In this document: positions 47,407-55,882 of the stretch, one piece after another
Position numbering within the stretch: position 1 is the stretch's first letter
Layout of the letters: each line of letters begins with the position of its first letter
Assembly: GCF_001895145.1 (NCBI RefSeq)
Contig: NZ_BDIR01000012.1
Span: forward strand, 1 to 64,000
Origin: Arcobacter sp. LA11
GTDB taxonomy: Bacteria; Campylobacterota; Campylobacteria; Campylobacterales; Arcobacteraceae
DNA length: 64,000 nt
Direction of reading: 5' to 3'
The notes under the pieces: generated by a model
Database searches by the model: none
Told to the model about the DNA's origin: nothing
Seen by the model: the letters and a program-made list of their open reading frames with translations, nothing else
Position numbers and translations under genes: made by a program

Positions 47407-47913
47407 TTATTTAGATAAATTATCTAACTGAGTTATCATATTTCTAGCACTATCTTCGTTTAACGCTTTTTCATAAGATGTTAAAAGTTCTCTAGCTAAA
47501 ATATTTGCTCCTAAATGTTGAAACTGTATCCTCATAGCTTGAAGTACTTTTGTACCTCCACCACCACTATGAGTTGCCAGACCTACAACTTTTTCGTTGA
47601 AAGCATCTCTCCAGTTTTCTGTTGCTCTTGAAGTCCAAGACATAGCATTGTTTAAAACTGCTGGCATAACTCCATTGTACTCAGGAGCTACAACAATAAA
47701 AGCGTTTAAAGACAAAATCTTTTCGGCTAAATCTGTAGCACTTTTAGGAATACCATGTTTCTCTTCTTCTATTGTATTGTAAAGTGGTAAATCTAAATCA
47801 ACTAAATTTATAAGTTCTGTTTCTACATTTTGTTCACTTGCAATGCTTACAAGCTTTTGTCCTAGTTTCAAGTTGTTGTTTGAACTAGCGACTAAAATTC
47901 CTATTTTTGACAT
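47407..47913 (-). CDS. NADPH-dependent FMN reductase
   Basis: The 168-residue flavodoxin-like enzyme shows the phosphate loop GILVASSNNNLKLGQKL near 4-20, VVAPEYNGVMPAVLNNAMSW (72-95 region) and GGGGTKVLQAMR. It is close to YieF/AzoR-like chromate and quinone reductases, which reduce quinones, azo dyes or FMN with NAD(P)H and protect against oxidative stress. Single-gene unit; it marks the left border of the defence island. Confidence 0.88.
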   Translation of the reverse strand: MSKIGILVASSNNNLKLGQKLVSIASEQNVETELINLVDLDLPLYNTIEEEKHGIPKSATDLAEKILSLNAFIVVAPEYNGVMPAVLNNAMSWTSRATENWRDAFNEKVVGLATHSGGGGTKVLQAMRIQFQHLGANILARELLTSYEKALNEDSARNMITQLDNLSK

Positions 47914-47992
47914 GATAATCCTTGGTATTTATAATATTTATGGAATTCTATTCTCTTTTTATAAAAAGTCAATAAATTTTTTGAAATAAGTA

Positions 47993-48673
47993 TTAATTAT
48001 AAACTTGTTTTAGCCTATCGAGTAAAGAGTTTAATATCACTTCATCAATCTTAATATCAATTCTACTTGAAATAATAATTTGTAACTCTATAGTCTTATT
48101 AATATACTCAACTTGTTCATCTATAGAAAATCTTTTCCAGTTATTATTTGACTTTTGTCCATTATGGTACTTTGTTAAAAGTTGAAAGTTATCTGGATGA
48201 TGAACCCCTCTATTCTTTTTGTTTTTTAAAGCTTTTGCATGATCAACTTCAAAATGAATATTGTAAAACTCTTTAAACTCATCTCTTATTTTATAAAATT
48301 CATTAAGTCTATACTTATCAGAAGAATTCATGTTTTTTTCAGCTTCTTTTTTTGTAAGATTTATGTTTACATCTTCTAACTCTTCTTCTAACTCTTCTTT
48401 TGATTCTTCTTCTGTTATATATTTTACACGGCGAGGACGTTCACTATTATCTATCTTTATAAAACTATCAAAGCCACCAGTTGAAAGCCTAGAACTAATA
48501 CGAGCTGCTATTTCTCTTAAGCCCGTTGTATCATTCTTTTGATTCTGAGCTTCTTGGTTAGCTTTTTCTAAAACATCAGGATAAAGTTCTCCAACCTTTT
48601 CCGCCCATTGTGAAACAGTTATATAATCATCAAAACTTTTTAATGCTTCTAAATATTTTTCATGTATTTTCAT
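47993..48673 (-). CDS. HNH nuclease-like protein with N-terminal winged-helix-like domain
   Basis: The 226-residue protein (MKIHEKYLEALKS start) has an N-terminal ~90-residue domain resembling a DNA-binding winged helix (ITVSQWAEKVGELYPDVLEK, TTGLREIAARISSRL), an acidic linker, and an HNH site: VDHAKAL (DH 144-145), HHPDNFQLL (158-166) and YHNGQKSN (169-176). Its ATG (48673) is preceded by GGGAG four bases upstream, so I prefer it over an upstream TTG (48772). The same frame also runs on beyond 48673. The upstream 130 bases hold a fragment of another HNH gene. Likely a DNA-targeting nuclease of the defence island. Confidence 0.68.
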   Translation of the reverse strand: MKIHEKYLEALKSFDDYITVSQWAEKVGELYPDVLEKANQEAQNQKNDTTGLREIAARISSRLSTGGFDSFIKIDNSERPRRVKYITEEESKEELEEELEDVNINLTKKEAEKNMNSSDKYRLNEFYKIRDEFKEFYNIHFEVDHAKALKNKKNRGVHHPDNFQLLTKYHNGQKSNNNWKRFSIDEQVEYINKTIELQIIISSRIDIKIDEVILNSLLDRLKQVYN

Positions 48674-48677
48674 AAAA

Positions 48678-48682
48678 CTCCC
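48678..48682 (-). promoter_or_regulatory. ribosome binding site deciding the HNH start
   Basis: GGGAG on the minus strand, 4 bases before ATG 48673. It supports initiation inside the longer TTG-started frame. Confidence 0.5.
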
Positions 48683-48726
48683 TAAATCCAACTTTTCATA
48701 TTCTTCTTCAATATTATTTTCATCGA

Positions 48727-48804
48727 TTACGTTTTTTTGCATATTGCACAGCGACCTGCAAATTGTCCCCAAATTATATTTTTTGTTTTTGGTGTTACTG
48801 CCAT
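48727..48804 (-). pseudogene. truncated HNH N-terminal fragment
   Basis: A 25-codon frame starts at ATG 48804, 1 base after the RhuM-family stop, and reads MAVTPKTKN... FAGRCAICKKT before TAA. WGQFAGRCAICKK is typical of the first zinc-knuckle part of HNH nucleases, but the remainder is missing. The stop follows an A7 run on the minus strand; with eight A the frame would join the downstream HNH protein (270 residues in all). It is either a deletion remnant or a phase-variable or sequencing frameshift. Confidence 0.6.
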
Positions 48805-48805
48805 T

Positions 48806-49840
48806 TCATTTTCCCTCAATTTGATTAAGCAGTAAATCAAAATCAGATAAATATTTTTTATCTTGTATCACTCTATACTTTTCATATTCTGATTCTGCTT
48901 TTAGTTTAGCTTGAAGAGCAGATACTTTACCATTATCTAAAAGTATAGGATACATTGATAAATCCAAGAACTTATCTAAAAACTCTATCCAGTCTTTCAT
49001 ATTCATTACGATTCCACGATTCGCTCTATTATCTGCAAGATCAAGATATGCTGATACTATTTTTTCTAACTGTTTTATATGTTCACTATCAAGATAATTT
49101 TTTGCTGTACTTACATCTGATTTAAGTATCTTTCCATCTGGCGCATTTTTCCAAGTTTTAAGCCCCATATATATTTTAGTAGCATCAGCTTCACTATATA
49201 TTATCTCAGCAGCTGTTTTCCCACATATTGCCCAATGAAGTTTATTCTGAACAGTAGAATAAAACTGTTTTGTTAGATCATCATTTTTATCATAATCAGC
49301 ACTTAAAGCATATATATCTGTAATCTTTTGATAAAACCGTCTCTCACTAAGTCTTATTTCTCTTATACGCTCTAGTTGCTCTTCAAAGTAATCTATACCA
49401 AAATGTTGAAGATGTTTTAATCTTTCATCATCCATAGTAAAACCTTTGATGATATACTCATGTAAAATCTCACTTGCCCATTTTCTAAACTCTATAGCTC
49501 TATGAGAGTTTACTTTATAGCCTACGGCTGTGATTACTTTTAGATTGTAGTATTGAACTTCTTTAGTTTGAGTTTTTCCCTCTATTGCACCATGTTCTGT
49601 GGTATGTCGGAATTTCCGACATACCACTTTTTCATCTAATTCTTCATCATCAAATATCTTTTTAATATGCTCAGTGATAGTACTTCTACCCTTATCAAAA
49701 AGCTCTGCAATTTGCTTTTGAGTCAACCACAAAGTTTCATCATGGAAAAACACATTGATATTTACTTTTGCATCATCTATTTTAAATATCACAAAGTTTG
49801 AAAACTTTTGAGGAGTATTTATTGAGATTTGTTTATCCAT
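48806..49840 (-). CDS. RhuM-family protein
   Basis: The 344-residue protein is typical of the RhuM family (first described from Salmonella SPI-3). An N-terminal helix-turn-helix-like segment (WLTQKQIAELFDKGRSTITE, 33-52) precedes a central Bro/KilA-like region (YYNLKVITAVGYKVNSHRAI), then a helical C-terminus with LHWAICGKTAAEIIYSEAD. The function is unproven; the family is often near restriction and toxin genes. It lies 73 bases after the HNH nuclease gene of the hsd operon and 1 base before the HNH fragment. Confidence 0.85.
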   Translation of the reverse strand: MDKQISINTPQKFSNFVIFKIDDAKVNINVFFHDETLWLTQKQIAELFDKGRSTITEHIKKIFDDEELDEKVVCRKFRHTTEHGAIEGKTQTKEVQYYNLKVITAVGYKVNSHRAIEFRKWASEILHEYIIKGFTMDDERLKHLQHFGIDYFEEQLERIREIRLSERRFYQKITDIYALSADYDKNDDLTKQFYSTVQNKLHWAICGKTAAEIIYSEADATKIYMGLKTWKNAPDGKILKSDVSTAKNYLDSEHIKQLEKIVSAYLDLADNRANRGIVMNMKDWIEFLDKFLDLSMYPILLDNGKVSALQAKLKAESEYEKYRVIQDKKYLSDFDLLLNQIEGK

Positions 49841-49913
49841 ATTTTAGCCTATATTTTTATTTTATCTTATCAAAAAAAATTCTTTTTATTTAAAAACCTG
49901 TCATATTGCAATA

Positions 49914-50990
49914 TCAAATTATATCTACCTCTTGTAAATCCCTCAATATCCCTTTTCTCTTACACTCTTTAATAAAAGGAACTTCCCATAAGTAATCTTT
50001 ACTCAAAGGATTGCTTTTTTGATTCTCTTCTAAAAGTTCAATATATTCATCTATAGTATAAGGATTATCTTTTCTATTGATAGCAGTATTTACCTCATCC
50101 AACCAAGCTTTAGCTCCTAGTTTACTTGATACTTTTTGCTTATATCTATCTTTTATTCTAAATACCCTATCCCAGCTTTCAACTTCCTCTTTATATTTTA
50201 AAGTTTTTAGCTCTACATTGACATCTTTTTGAGATAAGGTTTCAATCTTTTTTGTTTGTAGGCTTACATCTACCCCTATATCAATATCATTTCCCCCATA
50301 AGGATAAAATGCCTTTACTCTTTTACCATTTTTTGCTATTGGATTTTTCTTAAGTTTATAAGAGGAATTACATCTATTACACATTGGAGCAAGATTTTTT
50401 AAATTGATCGAAGTAAAAGGGAAATCTCCTTTTGATAAAAAATGATCATAAGCCTCTTTTGGTAAGTTTCCCCCAAACTCTAAAAGATGCAACCCACAAA
50501 AAGGGCAAAGCTCTGTATTTTTTTTAATAAACTTTTTATAATGCCTATCCATACTACTATTAAGTATATCTTTTACATCTTTTAAATGGATCACATCGGT
50601 ATAGATACTTTCAAAGAACTTATGTATCTCTTTTGATAAATCCTCATCTATTTTTTTTAGATCATTAAAATCCATATAGATACGACTCTTATCTTCAAAA
50701 AGTTCTTGAATACTATTATTCATATCAAAAAACTGTGCAATTGTATTTTTTTGTATCTCACTAAGTTGTGCAAATTTTTCATAGATAGATTTTATAGGAG
50801 CATAAAGATGATCTTTTTTAACCTGTGGATTATTATATAACCGTATAATCATATCTTTAAGCTTATCATCTGTGATCAAATCCACATCAAAATCACCACT
50901 AGCATTACACCAAAAATCTTTTACAAGATATTTCATACACTCGTGCATAAGCTTTACATTATCATCTACATACTCATATTGAAATAACAT
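49914..50990 (-). CDS. HNH nuclease, PtuB-like
   Basis: The 358-residue protein has a helical N-terminal ~150 residues and an HNH site with zinc knuckles: CPFC at 162-165, YDHFLSKGDF (DH 182-183), NLAPMCNRCN (CxxC 204-207), then NPI. It starts 2 bases after the ATPase gene and so is coupled to it. A RecF/ABC-like ATPase beside an HNH nuclease is the arrangement of Septu (PtuA/PtuB), and ATPase-HNH pairs are also known beside type I restriction genes. The pair probably forms a nuclease complex; the trigger is unknown. Confidence 0.8.
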   Translation of the reverse strand: MLFQYEYVDDNVKLMHECMKYLVKDFWCNASGDFDVDLITDDKLKDMIIRLYNNPQVKKDHLYAPIKSIYEKFAQLSEIQKNTIAQFFDMNNSIQELFEDKSRIYMDFNDLKKIDEDLSKEIHKFFESIYTDVIHLKDVKDILNSSMDRHYKKFIKKNTELCPFCGLHLLEFGGNLPKEAYDHFLSKGDFPFTSINLKNLAPMCNRCNSSYKLKKNPIAKNGKRVKAFYPYGGNDIDIGVDVSLQTKKIETLSQKDVNVELKTLKYKEEVESWDRVFRIKDRYKQKVSSKLGAKAWLDEVNTAINRKDNPYTIDEYIELLEENQKSNPLSKDYLWEVPFIKECKRKGILRDLQEVDII

Positions 50991-50992
50991 AA

Positions 50993-52723
50993 CTACTTTT
51001 TAAAAAACTCCATTGTTTCTATAGACCTACCTATAATACTCTCTAACTCTTCAAGCACCTCTTTTTTATTTTTTGATTTTCGTAGTTTTTTCTTATACTC
51101 TTTTAATACCTCTTGTGCAAACTTACCTATTGTATTTGTCTCATCAAAAATATTCATTGTGATAAGATTTACAGAAGTTCCAAGGGTATTAAACTCAGGT
51201 CGCTTACAATCTACACTTCCATCTTCCAAATCCTTAGAAAAAATAAGCACCTTTTCTCTTCTAGTATCAGACACAATAAAAGGTGAATGGGAAGTTATCA
51301 AAAATTCTGCTTTTGCATAAGCTTTTTCATCTTCTTTTGAAGAAAAACATTTTCTTAATACACTCATATACTCCGCTCTCCAAGATGGGTTAAAGTGGGT
51401 CTCTGGTTCATCTAGTAAAAAGAGTGATTGGGTATCCCTATAGATTAGTGCTAGTCCTATGGAGTGTAAAAACTGATACTCTCCATCTGAGAGGGATTTA
51501 CTATATACTGGCTCATCAAGCCCTTTTTTCTTTAGCATAAAATTTTTAAAGGTGAAAAATCTTTTATTCCATGAGGCTTGGGGTAAGTAGCCTTTAGCAA
51601 AGAGGCTTTTTGATTCATAGAGTTTCTTTTTTGTCTCCACATCCACATGATAATAGTTTAAGTTTATAAGGGTTTGAAAGGTTTGAAAAAGGGTAAGTCT
51701 TCCCTCTTTTCCTATTCCAAACTGTAAAGTAAAAGCCTCTTTTAAATTATCATCTAAATAATAATCCAGAGAAAGATCCTTTGTTTTTTCATTTCTATAG
51801 TCCATAGTAGCACAGCTTTTTAGCTTTTCTATTTGCTCTGCAATTTGATCTTTTAAAAACCTTGATCTCTCTTTTAGCTGTGTTCCTTTTTTCCCTTTCT
51901 CTTTTACCTCAACTACCACTCTTGTATCTATATCATCTTTTATCACTATTCTAAAAGACTCCACAGATTTCACCCCTATAGTCTCTTTAAATACTTTATT
52001 CACCTTTTCATCCCCATAGATAAAATTAGTGATAAATATGGCTTGGGAAAAAACATCATCAAGGTAGATCATCCTAGATTCAGGGTTTTTAAAACGTATA
52101 TCTTTTGCTAAATAATCATCTAAATACTCATCATGTTGAATAAGTCTCATTTTATAAAAAGGTAAGCTTAGTATCTCATTTTGCCCTGATGAATACCCTA
52201 AAATATAAGAGGGTAAATACTCTTTTACATCATCCGCTAAAAGATATAGGGATTGTCCAGTATTATCTTCTATAGAAACCATAATATCTTTTTTTGGTTT
52301 TCGCTCAATTGTAACTAATATTTCATCGTTATTTTGATTGGTTATATAATATTGAAGTTTATACTTTTCTGGTTTTATTTTATACTTAGAGTTTTTAGTA
52401 AACTCTTGAAATATCTTTAGCTCTTTATATTCTCTATTATCTACATATTCATGCTCTTTATTTGAGATATATTTTTGCTTTTTATTATCCACATAAGGAG
52501 GATCAATCTCTTTTGGTAAAAAGTTAAGATGTTGTATCTCTACTTGATAAAATATAGCAGATAAAAGCTCCAAAATATTGGACTTACCACTTCCATTTCT
52601 CCCCACCACACAATATGGCTCTATAGCAGAGTTATCCCTTGGTGGCTCTTTTATAAAATCAAGACTAAATCCACTTTTTAAACTTCCAAAATCATCATGG
52701 AGTTCTATACGCTTAAGTCGCAT
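50993..52723 (-). CDS. RecF/ABC-type ATPase associated with the restriction system, PtuA-like
   Basis: The 576-residue ATPase has Walker A GRNGSGKS at 41-48, an ABC-like signature LSDGEYQ at 411-417, Walker B LFLLDEPETHF at 434-444 and the switch-region TSHSP at 477-481. A helical insertion of ~300 residues lies between the halves. This is the SMC/OLD-like layout of PtuA and of restriction-associated AAA proteins. ATG 52723 lies 7 bases after GGAG and inside the end of hsdS (19-base overlap), indicating translational coupling. Confidence 0.85.
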   Translation of the reverse strand: MRLKRIELHDDFGSLKSGFSLDFIKEPPRDNSAIEPYCVVGRNGSGKSNILELLSAIFYQVEIQHLNFLPKEIDPPYVDNKKQKYISNKEHEYVDNREYKELKIFQEFTKNSKYKIKPEKYKLQYYITNQNNDEILVTIERKPKKDIMVSIEDNTGQSLYLLADDVKEYLPSYILGYSSGQNEILSLPFYKMRLIQHDEYLDDYLAKDIRFKNPESRMIYLDDVFSQAIFITNFIYGDEKVNKVFKETIGVKSVESFRIVIKDDIDTRVVVEVKEKGKKGTQLKERSRFLKDQIAEQIEKLKSCATMDYRNEKTKDLSLDYYLDDNLKEAFTLQFGIGKEGRLTLFQTFQTLINLNYYHVDVETKKKLYESKSLFAKGYLPQASWNKRFFTFKNFMLKKKGLDEPVYSKSLSDGEYQFLHSIGLALIYRDTQSLFLLDEPETHFNPSWRAEYMSVLRKCFSSKEDEKAYAKAEFLITSHSPFIVSDTRREKVLIFSKDLEDGSVDCKRPEFNTLGTSVNLITMNIFDETNTIGKFAQEVLKEYKKKLRKSKNKKEVLEELESIIGRSIETMEFFKK

Positions 52724-54249
52724 TTTTTCACTCCTAGTAGTATCTGTTTTGTTTCCCTATCAAAGATTTGAAAAAGTTTTTCCTCTTTTAAAAGCTGAAA
52801 AATAGTATCTTTAAAAGTAAAAGGTTTTTCATTTTTATTTTGATCTTCATCATAGGGAATATCAAAGCCATATTTATCTGTAAATAGTTTATAAAGTTCT
52901 GTAAAAGTACTCTCTTTTTCTAGTAGCTCTTTAAGGATTTTTTGAAAGTATTTATCATCTTCTATAGTAAGAGTATGTATATACTCCTCTTTTCCTATCT
53001 CTGTAAAAGCATGTATAGAGCTTTCTTGAAGTATCTTTTCTGCTTTAGAACTACTAGGTTTATTTTTTATATATAGTGTTGAAACTTCTGATTTATCATA
53101 AGATGGACTTGTTTCTAAGAGTTCTGGTTTTACATCTATAAGCTCTTCTAAGCTATTTAAATCAAGCTCCCCTTTAAAAGCTTTTTGGGATACTGAAGCA
53201 AAAAGTTGATTTAGTTCATCAAGGCTTTTTTGATAGGTTTTTTTTGTGGTTTCTATTTTTTTTACTATATTTGAGAATTTATCTTGTAGGTCTTTATCAA
53301 CTACATATATTTTTTCTTTATGTACAATATTTCTATTTAAAGTGGGAACTCCAGCACCTCTTACAAATCTATTTAATTTAAAGAATTTAACTAAATAAGT
53401 TAAATAAATAAGATTATTTCCAAATGTATTAATACTAAATAAAGTTGTATTCAAAGGCCAAAAAGGTTTTTCTGAATAATATACTTCTCCAATTGTACCA
53501 GACCGCCCTGTTACAATACCATATTCACATCTATATTCATTATGATTAGTTAGTATTCCATTTGACCCATAAACATTAAAGTCACCATTTTCCTCTCTAT
53601 CTTTTTTAGGTAAATCATAGCCTCTTTGAAGCTTCACTACATTTTCAAATAAATCTATGGGTCTATTTTGACTATTAGTAATAGGATCACCAAATATATC
53701 CAAAAATGTACTTTTTACTAATTTATCAAGAAGCTCTATAGTTTTTTCCCTTTTTAAGATCAGGATTTCTATTTGGGATAATAGATTTGCTATTTTTTTC
53801 TGCTCTTCTATTGTATTTGGTAAAGGTATTTTAATTTTTGCTAGTGTTTTTTGATTAAGGGTTTTTCCTTTTACCGCTATTTTTGCATCATTTAATAATG
53901 GTACAAATTTTAAAGCATAATACAAATAATCTTTAGATAATTCCACATCTTCTTTTATATTTAAAGCGGCAATTGCTTCATTTGTATATAGATCACAATC
54001 TGTAAAAGCAAGTTTTCCTATACTTAGTTTAAAACTCATTAAAAGAGTACCTTTTTTTACAAGCCTACAGTTTTTTTCTTCCACTGCTTTTTGAGTTATT
54101 TGCTCTTTTGTTTTACATACTGTTTTTTCTTTTAAATCACTTATAGTAACCCAAGGATAACCTTTTCCCCAATATGTTTCTGTTTTTCTATCAGGTGTTT
54201 TACCTATTTGGATATTACATAGTTTTGAAAGCTCTACTAATTTATACAT
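52705..54249 (-). CDS. hsdS: type I restriction-modification specificity subunit HsdS with extra C-terminal domain
   Basis: The 514-residue subunit recognises the DNA target. Two target recognition domains (about 1-145 and 195-320) are each followed by a conserved helix (IEEQKKIANLLSQIEILILK, 147-166, and LQDKFSNIVKKIETTKKTYQ, 321-340). HsdS usually ends after the second helix region, near 400; here ~140 extra residues follow, including LYKLFTDKYGFDIPYDEDQN and a helix-rich tail. The extension abuts the ATPase gene start and may dock the ATPase; that is inference. Confidence 0.9.
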   Translation of the reverse strand: MYKLVELSKLCNIQIGKTPDRKTETYWGKGYPWVTISDLKEKTVCKTKEQITQKAVEEKNCRLVKKGTLLMSFKLSIGKLAFTDCDLYTNEAIAALNIKEDVELSKDYLYYALKFVPLLNDAKIAVKGKTLNQKTLAKIKIPLPNTIEEQKKIANLLSQIEILILKREKTIELLDKLVKSTFLDIFGDPITNSQNRPIDLFENVVKLQRGYDLPKKDREENGDFNVYGSNGILTNHNEYRCEYGIVTGRSGTIGEVYYSEKPFWPLNTTLFSINTFGNNLIYLTYLVKFFKLNRFVRGAGVPTLNRNIVHKEKIYVVDKDLQDKFSNIVKKIETTKKTYQKSLDELNQLFASVSQKAFKGELDLNSLEELIDVKPELLETSPSYDKSEVSTLYIKNKPSSSKAEKILQESSIHAFTEIGKEEYIHTLTIEDDKYFQKILKELLEKESTFTELYKLFTDKYGFDIPYDEDQNKNEKPFTFKDTIFQLLKEEKLFQIFDRETKQILLGVKKCDLSV

Positions 54250-54250
54250 T

Positions 54251-55882
54251 TTAGAATAAACTCTTTAAATCTTTAAGCTCACTTTGTATCTCATCTTCTA
54301 AACTTATAAGCTCATCTAAAATATCCTTTGGCGCATCATAAACTTCTTCTTCATAAGTAATTTCTTGGTAGCTTCCAAAGCTAAGGTCATAGCCGTTTTC
54401 TTTGATCTCTTTTTTAGGTACTAAGAAGTATTTTACTTTTCTATCATTTTGCTCTTTTAGACTGGCTCTTTCTTTATACTTTTTTATAATATCTTGTAAA
54501 TCACCATAGTCACGAGTCCCATCCTCTTTATATCTAGGTTTTCTTTTATCATCTAAATCGTATCCATCACTTTGCATATCATAGAAAAACACCTCATCAG
54601 TATCTCCACCTTTAGTAAAGATCAGTATAGCTGTAGCTACTCCTGCGTAGGGTTTAAATACCCCACTTGGCATAGTGATCACTGCTTTTAGTTCAGACTC
54701 TTCTATCATAAGTGCTCTAGCCTCTTTAAAAGCTTTGGCACTTCCAAAAAGCACCCCTTGAGGGATGATGATACCAGCTGTTCCACCTACCTTTAAAAGG
54801 GTATGAATCCTATCGATAAAAAGAAGCTCTGTTTTTGTAGTACCTAGTCTTAGTTTATCGTCCATCTCCCCTTTATTTAGGTTTCCTGTAAAGGGTGGAT
54901 TTGCTAAAACCACATCATAAGAGTTTAGCTCACCTTCATATTTTTGAAAACTTTTACTTAGGGTATCGGTGTATTCTATATTTGGGTTGGTGATACCGTG
55001 CATCATAAGGTTCATAAGACCAAGCCTTACCATGGTCACATCTATATCGTAGCCTTTTAGGCTAGTGTCTAGGGTCTTTTTTACCTCTTCTTTTAGTATA
55101 GCACTTGTACTACTTCTAGTAAAACCATTTTCATCTACTTTGTGGTGTTTACCCTCTGTATCCAGTGAAGTGGTGATATACTGATAGGCTCCTAGTAAAA
55201 ACCCTGCACTACCACAAGCTGGATCGGTAATCTTATTGCCATATTTTGGCTCTACAAGATCAACTAGTAGATTGATAATCTGCCGTGGGGTTCTAAACTG
55301 TCCATTTTTCCCTGCACTTGCGATCTCACTTAGAAGCATCTCATATACATCACCTTGGATATCTTGGTGGGCTTGTCCATTCTCCAAAGCATCTTTTTCT
55401 ATCTCTTTAAAAATATCTTCGATGATATACATAGCCTCATGTAAAAGAGATGCACTAGGTATCACAAATACGGCGTTTTTCATATATTTTGTAAAGTGGG
55501 AGTTTTCTCCGCCTATCTCTTTGATAAAAGGAAATACATATTGGGTGATATGCTCTAGTCTCTCTTCTGAGCTTAGATGGGTAAAGATACTCCATTTGAA
55601 TTCTGTTTTAGGAAAATCTTCAGGTTCTTCTTTTTCTTTACCTGTTTTTTTATCTATCTTTTTTACAAGTTTTGTATAAGTTCCCTCAAAAATAGAATCG
55701 TACTTTTCTCCAGTAAATTCAGCATTTTCTATATTTTTTATATCAAGATCATCAAGCTTTTTTATAAAAAGAAGATAAGTTATCTGCTCTATAGCTGTAA
55801 GTGGATTTGAGATACCTCCACTCCAAAATTTATTCCATAGTTTATCTATAAGGCTCTCTAGGTTTTTATTTAAATGCAACAT
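54251..55882 (-). CDS. hsdM: type I restriction-modification methyltransferase HsdM
   Basis: The 543-residue N6-adenine methyltransferase has the SAM-binding motif DPACGSAGF at 220-228 and the catalytic NPPF at 328-331, with an N-terminal helical HsdM domain that contacts HsdS. It starts at the last base of hsdR and ends 1 base before hsdS. Length is normal. It protects host DNA and is required for restriction. Confidence 0.96.
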   Translation of the reverse strand: MLHLNKNLESLIDKLWNKFWSGGISNPLTAIEQITYLLFIKKLDDLDIKNIENAEFTGEKYDSIFEGTYTKLVKKIDKKTGKEKEEPEDFPKTEFKWSIFTHLSSEERLEHITQYVFPFIKEIGGENSHFTKYMKNAVFVIPSASLLHEAMYIIEDIFKEIEKDALENGQAHQDIQGDVYEMLLSEIASAGKNGQFRTPRQIINLLVDLVEPKYGNKITDPACGSAGFLLGAYQYITTSLDTEGKHHKVDENGFTRSSTSAILKEEVKKTLDTSLKGYDIDVTMVRLGLMNLMMHGITNPNIEYTDTLSKSFQKYEGELNSYDVVLANPPFTGNLNKGEMDDKLRLGTTKTELLFIDRIHTLLKVGGTAGIIIPQGVLFGSAKAFKEARALMIEESELKAVITMPSGVFKPYAGVATAILIFTKGGDTDEVFFYDMQSDGYDLDDKRKPRYKEDGTRDYGDLQDIIKKYKERASLKEQNDRKVKYFLVPKKEIKENGYDLSFGSYQEITYEEEVYDAPKDILDELISLEDEIQSELKDLKSLF

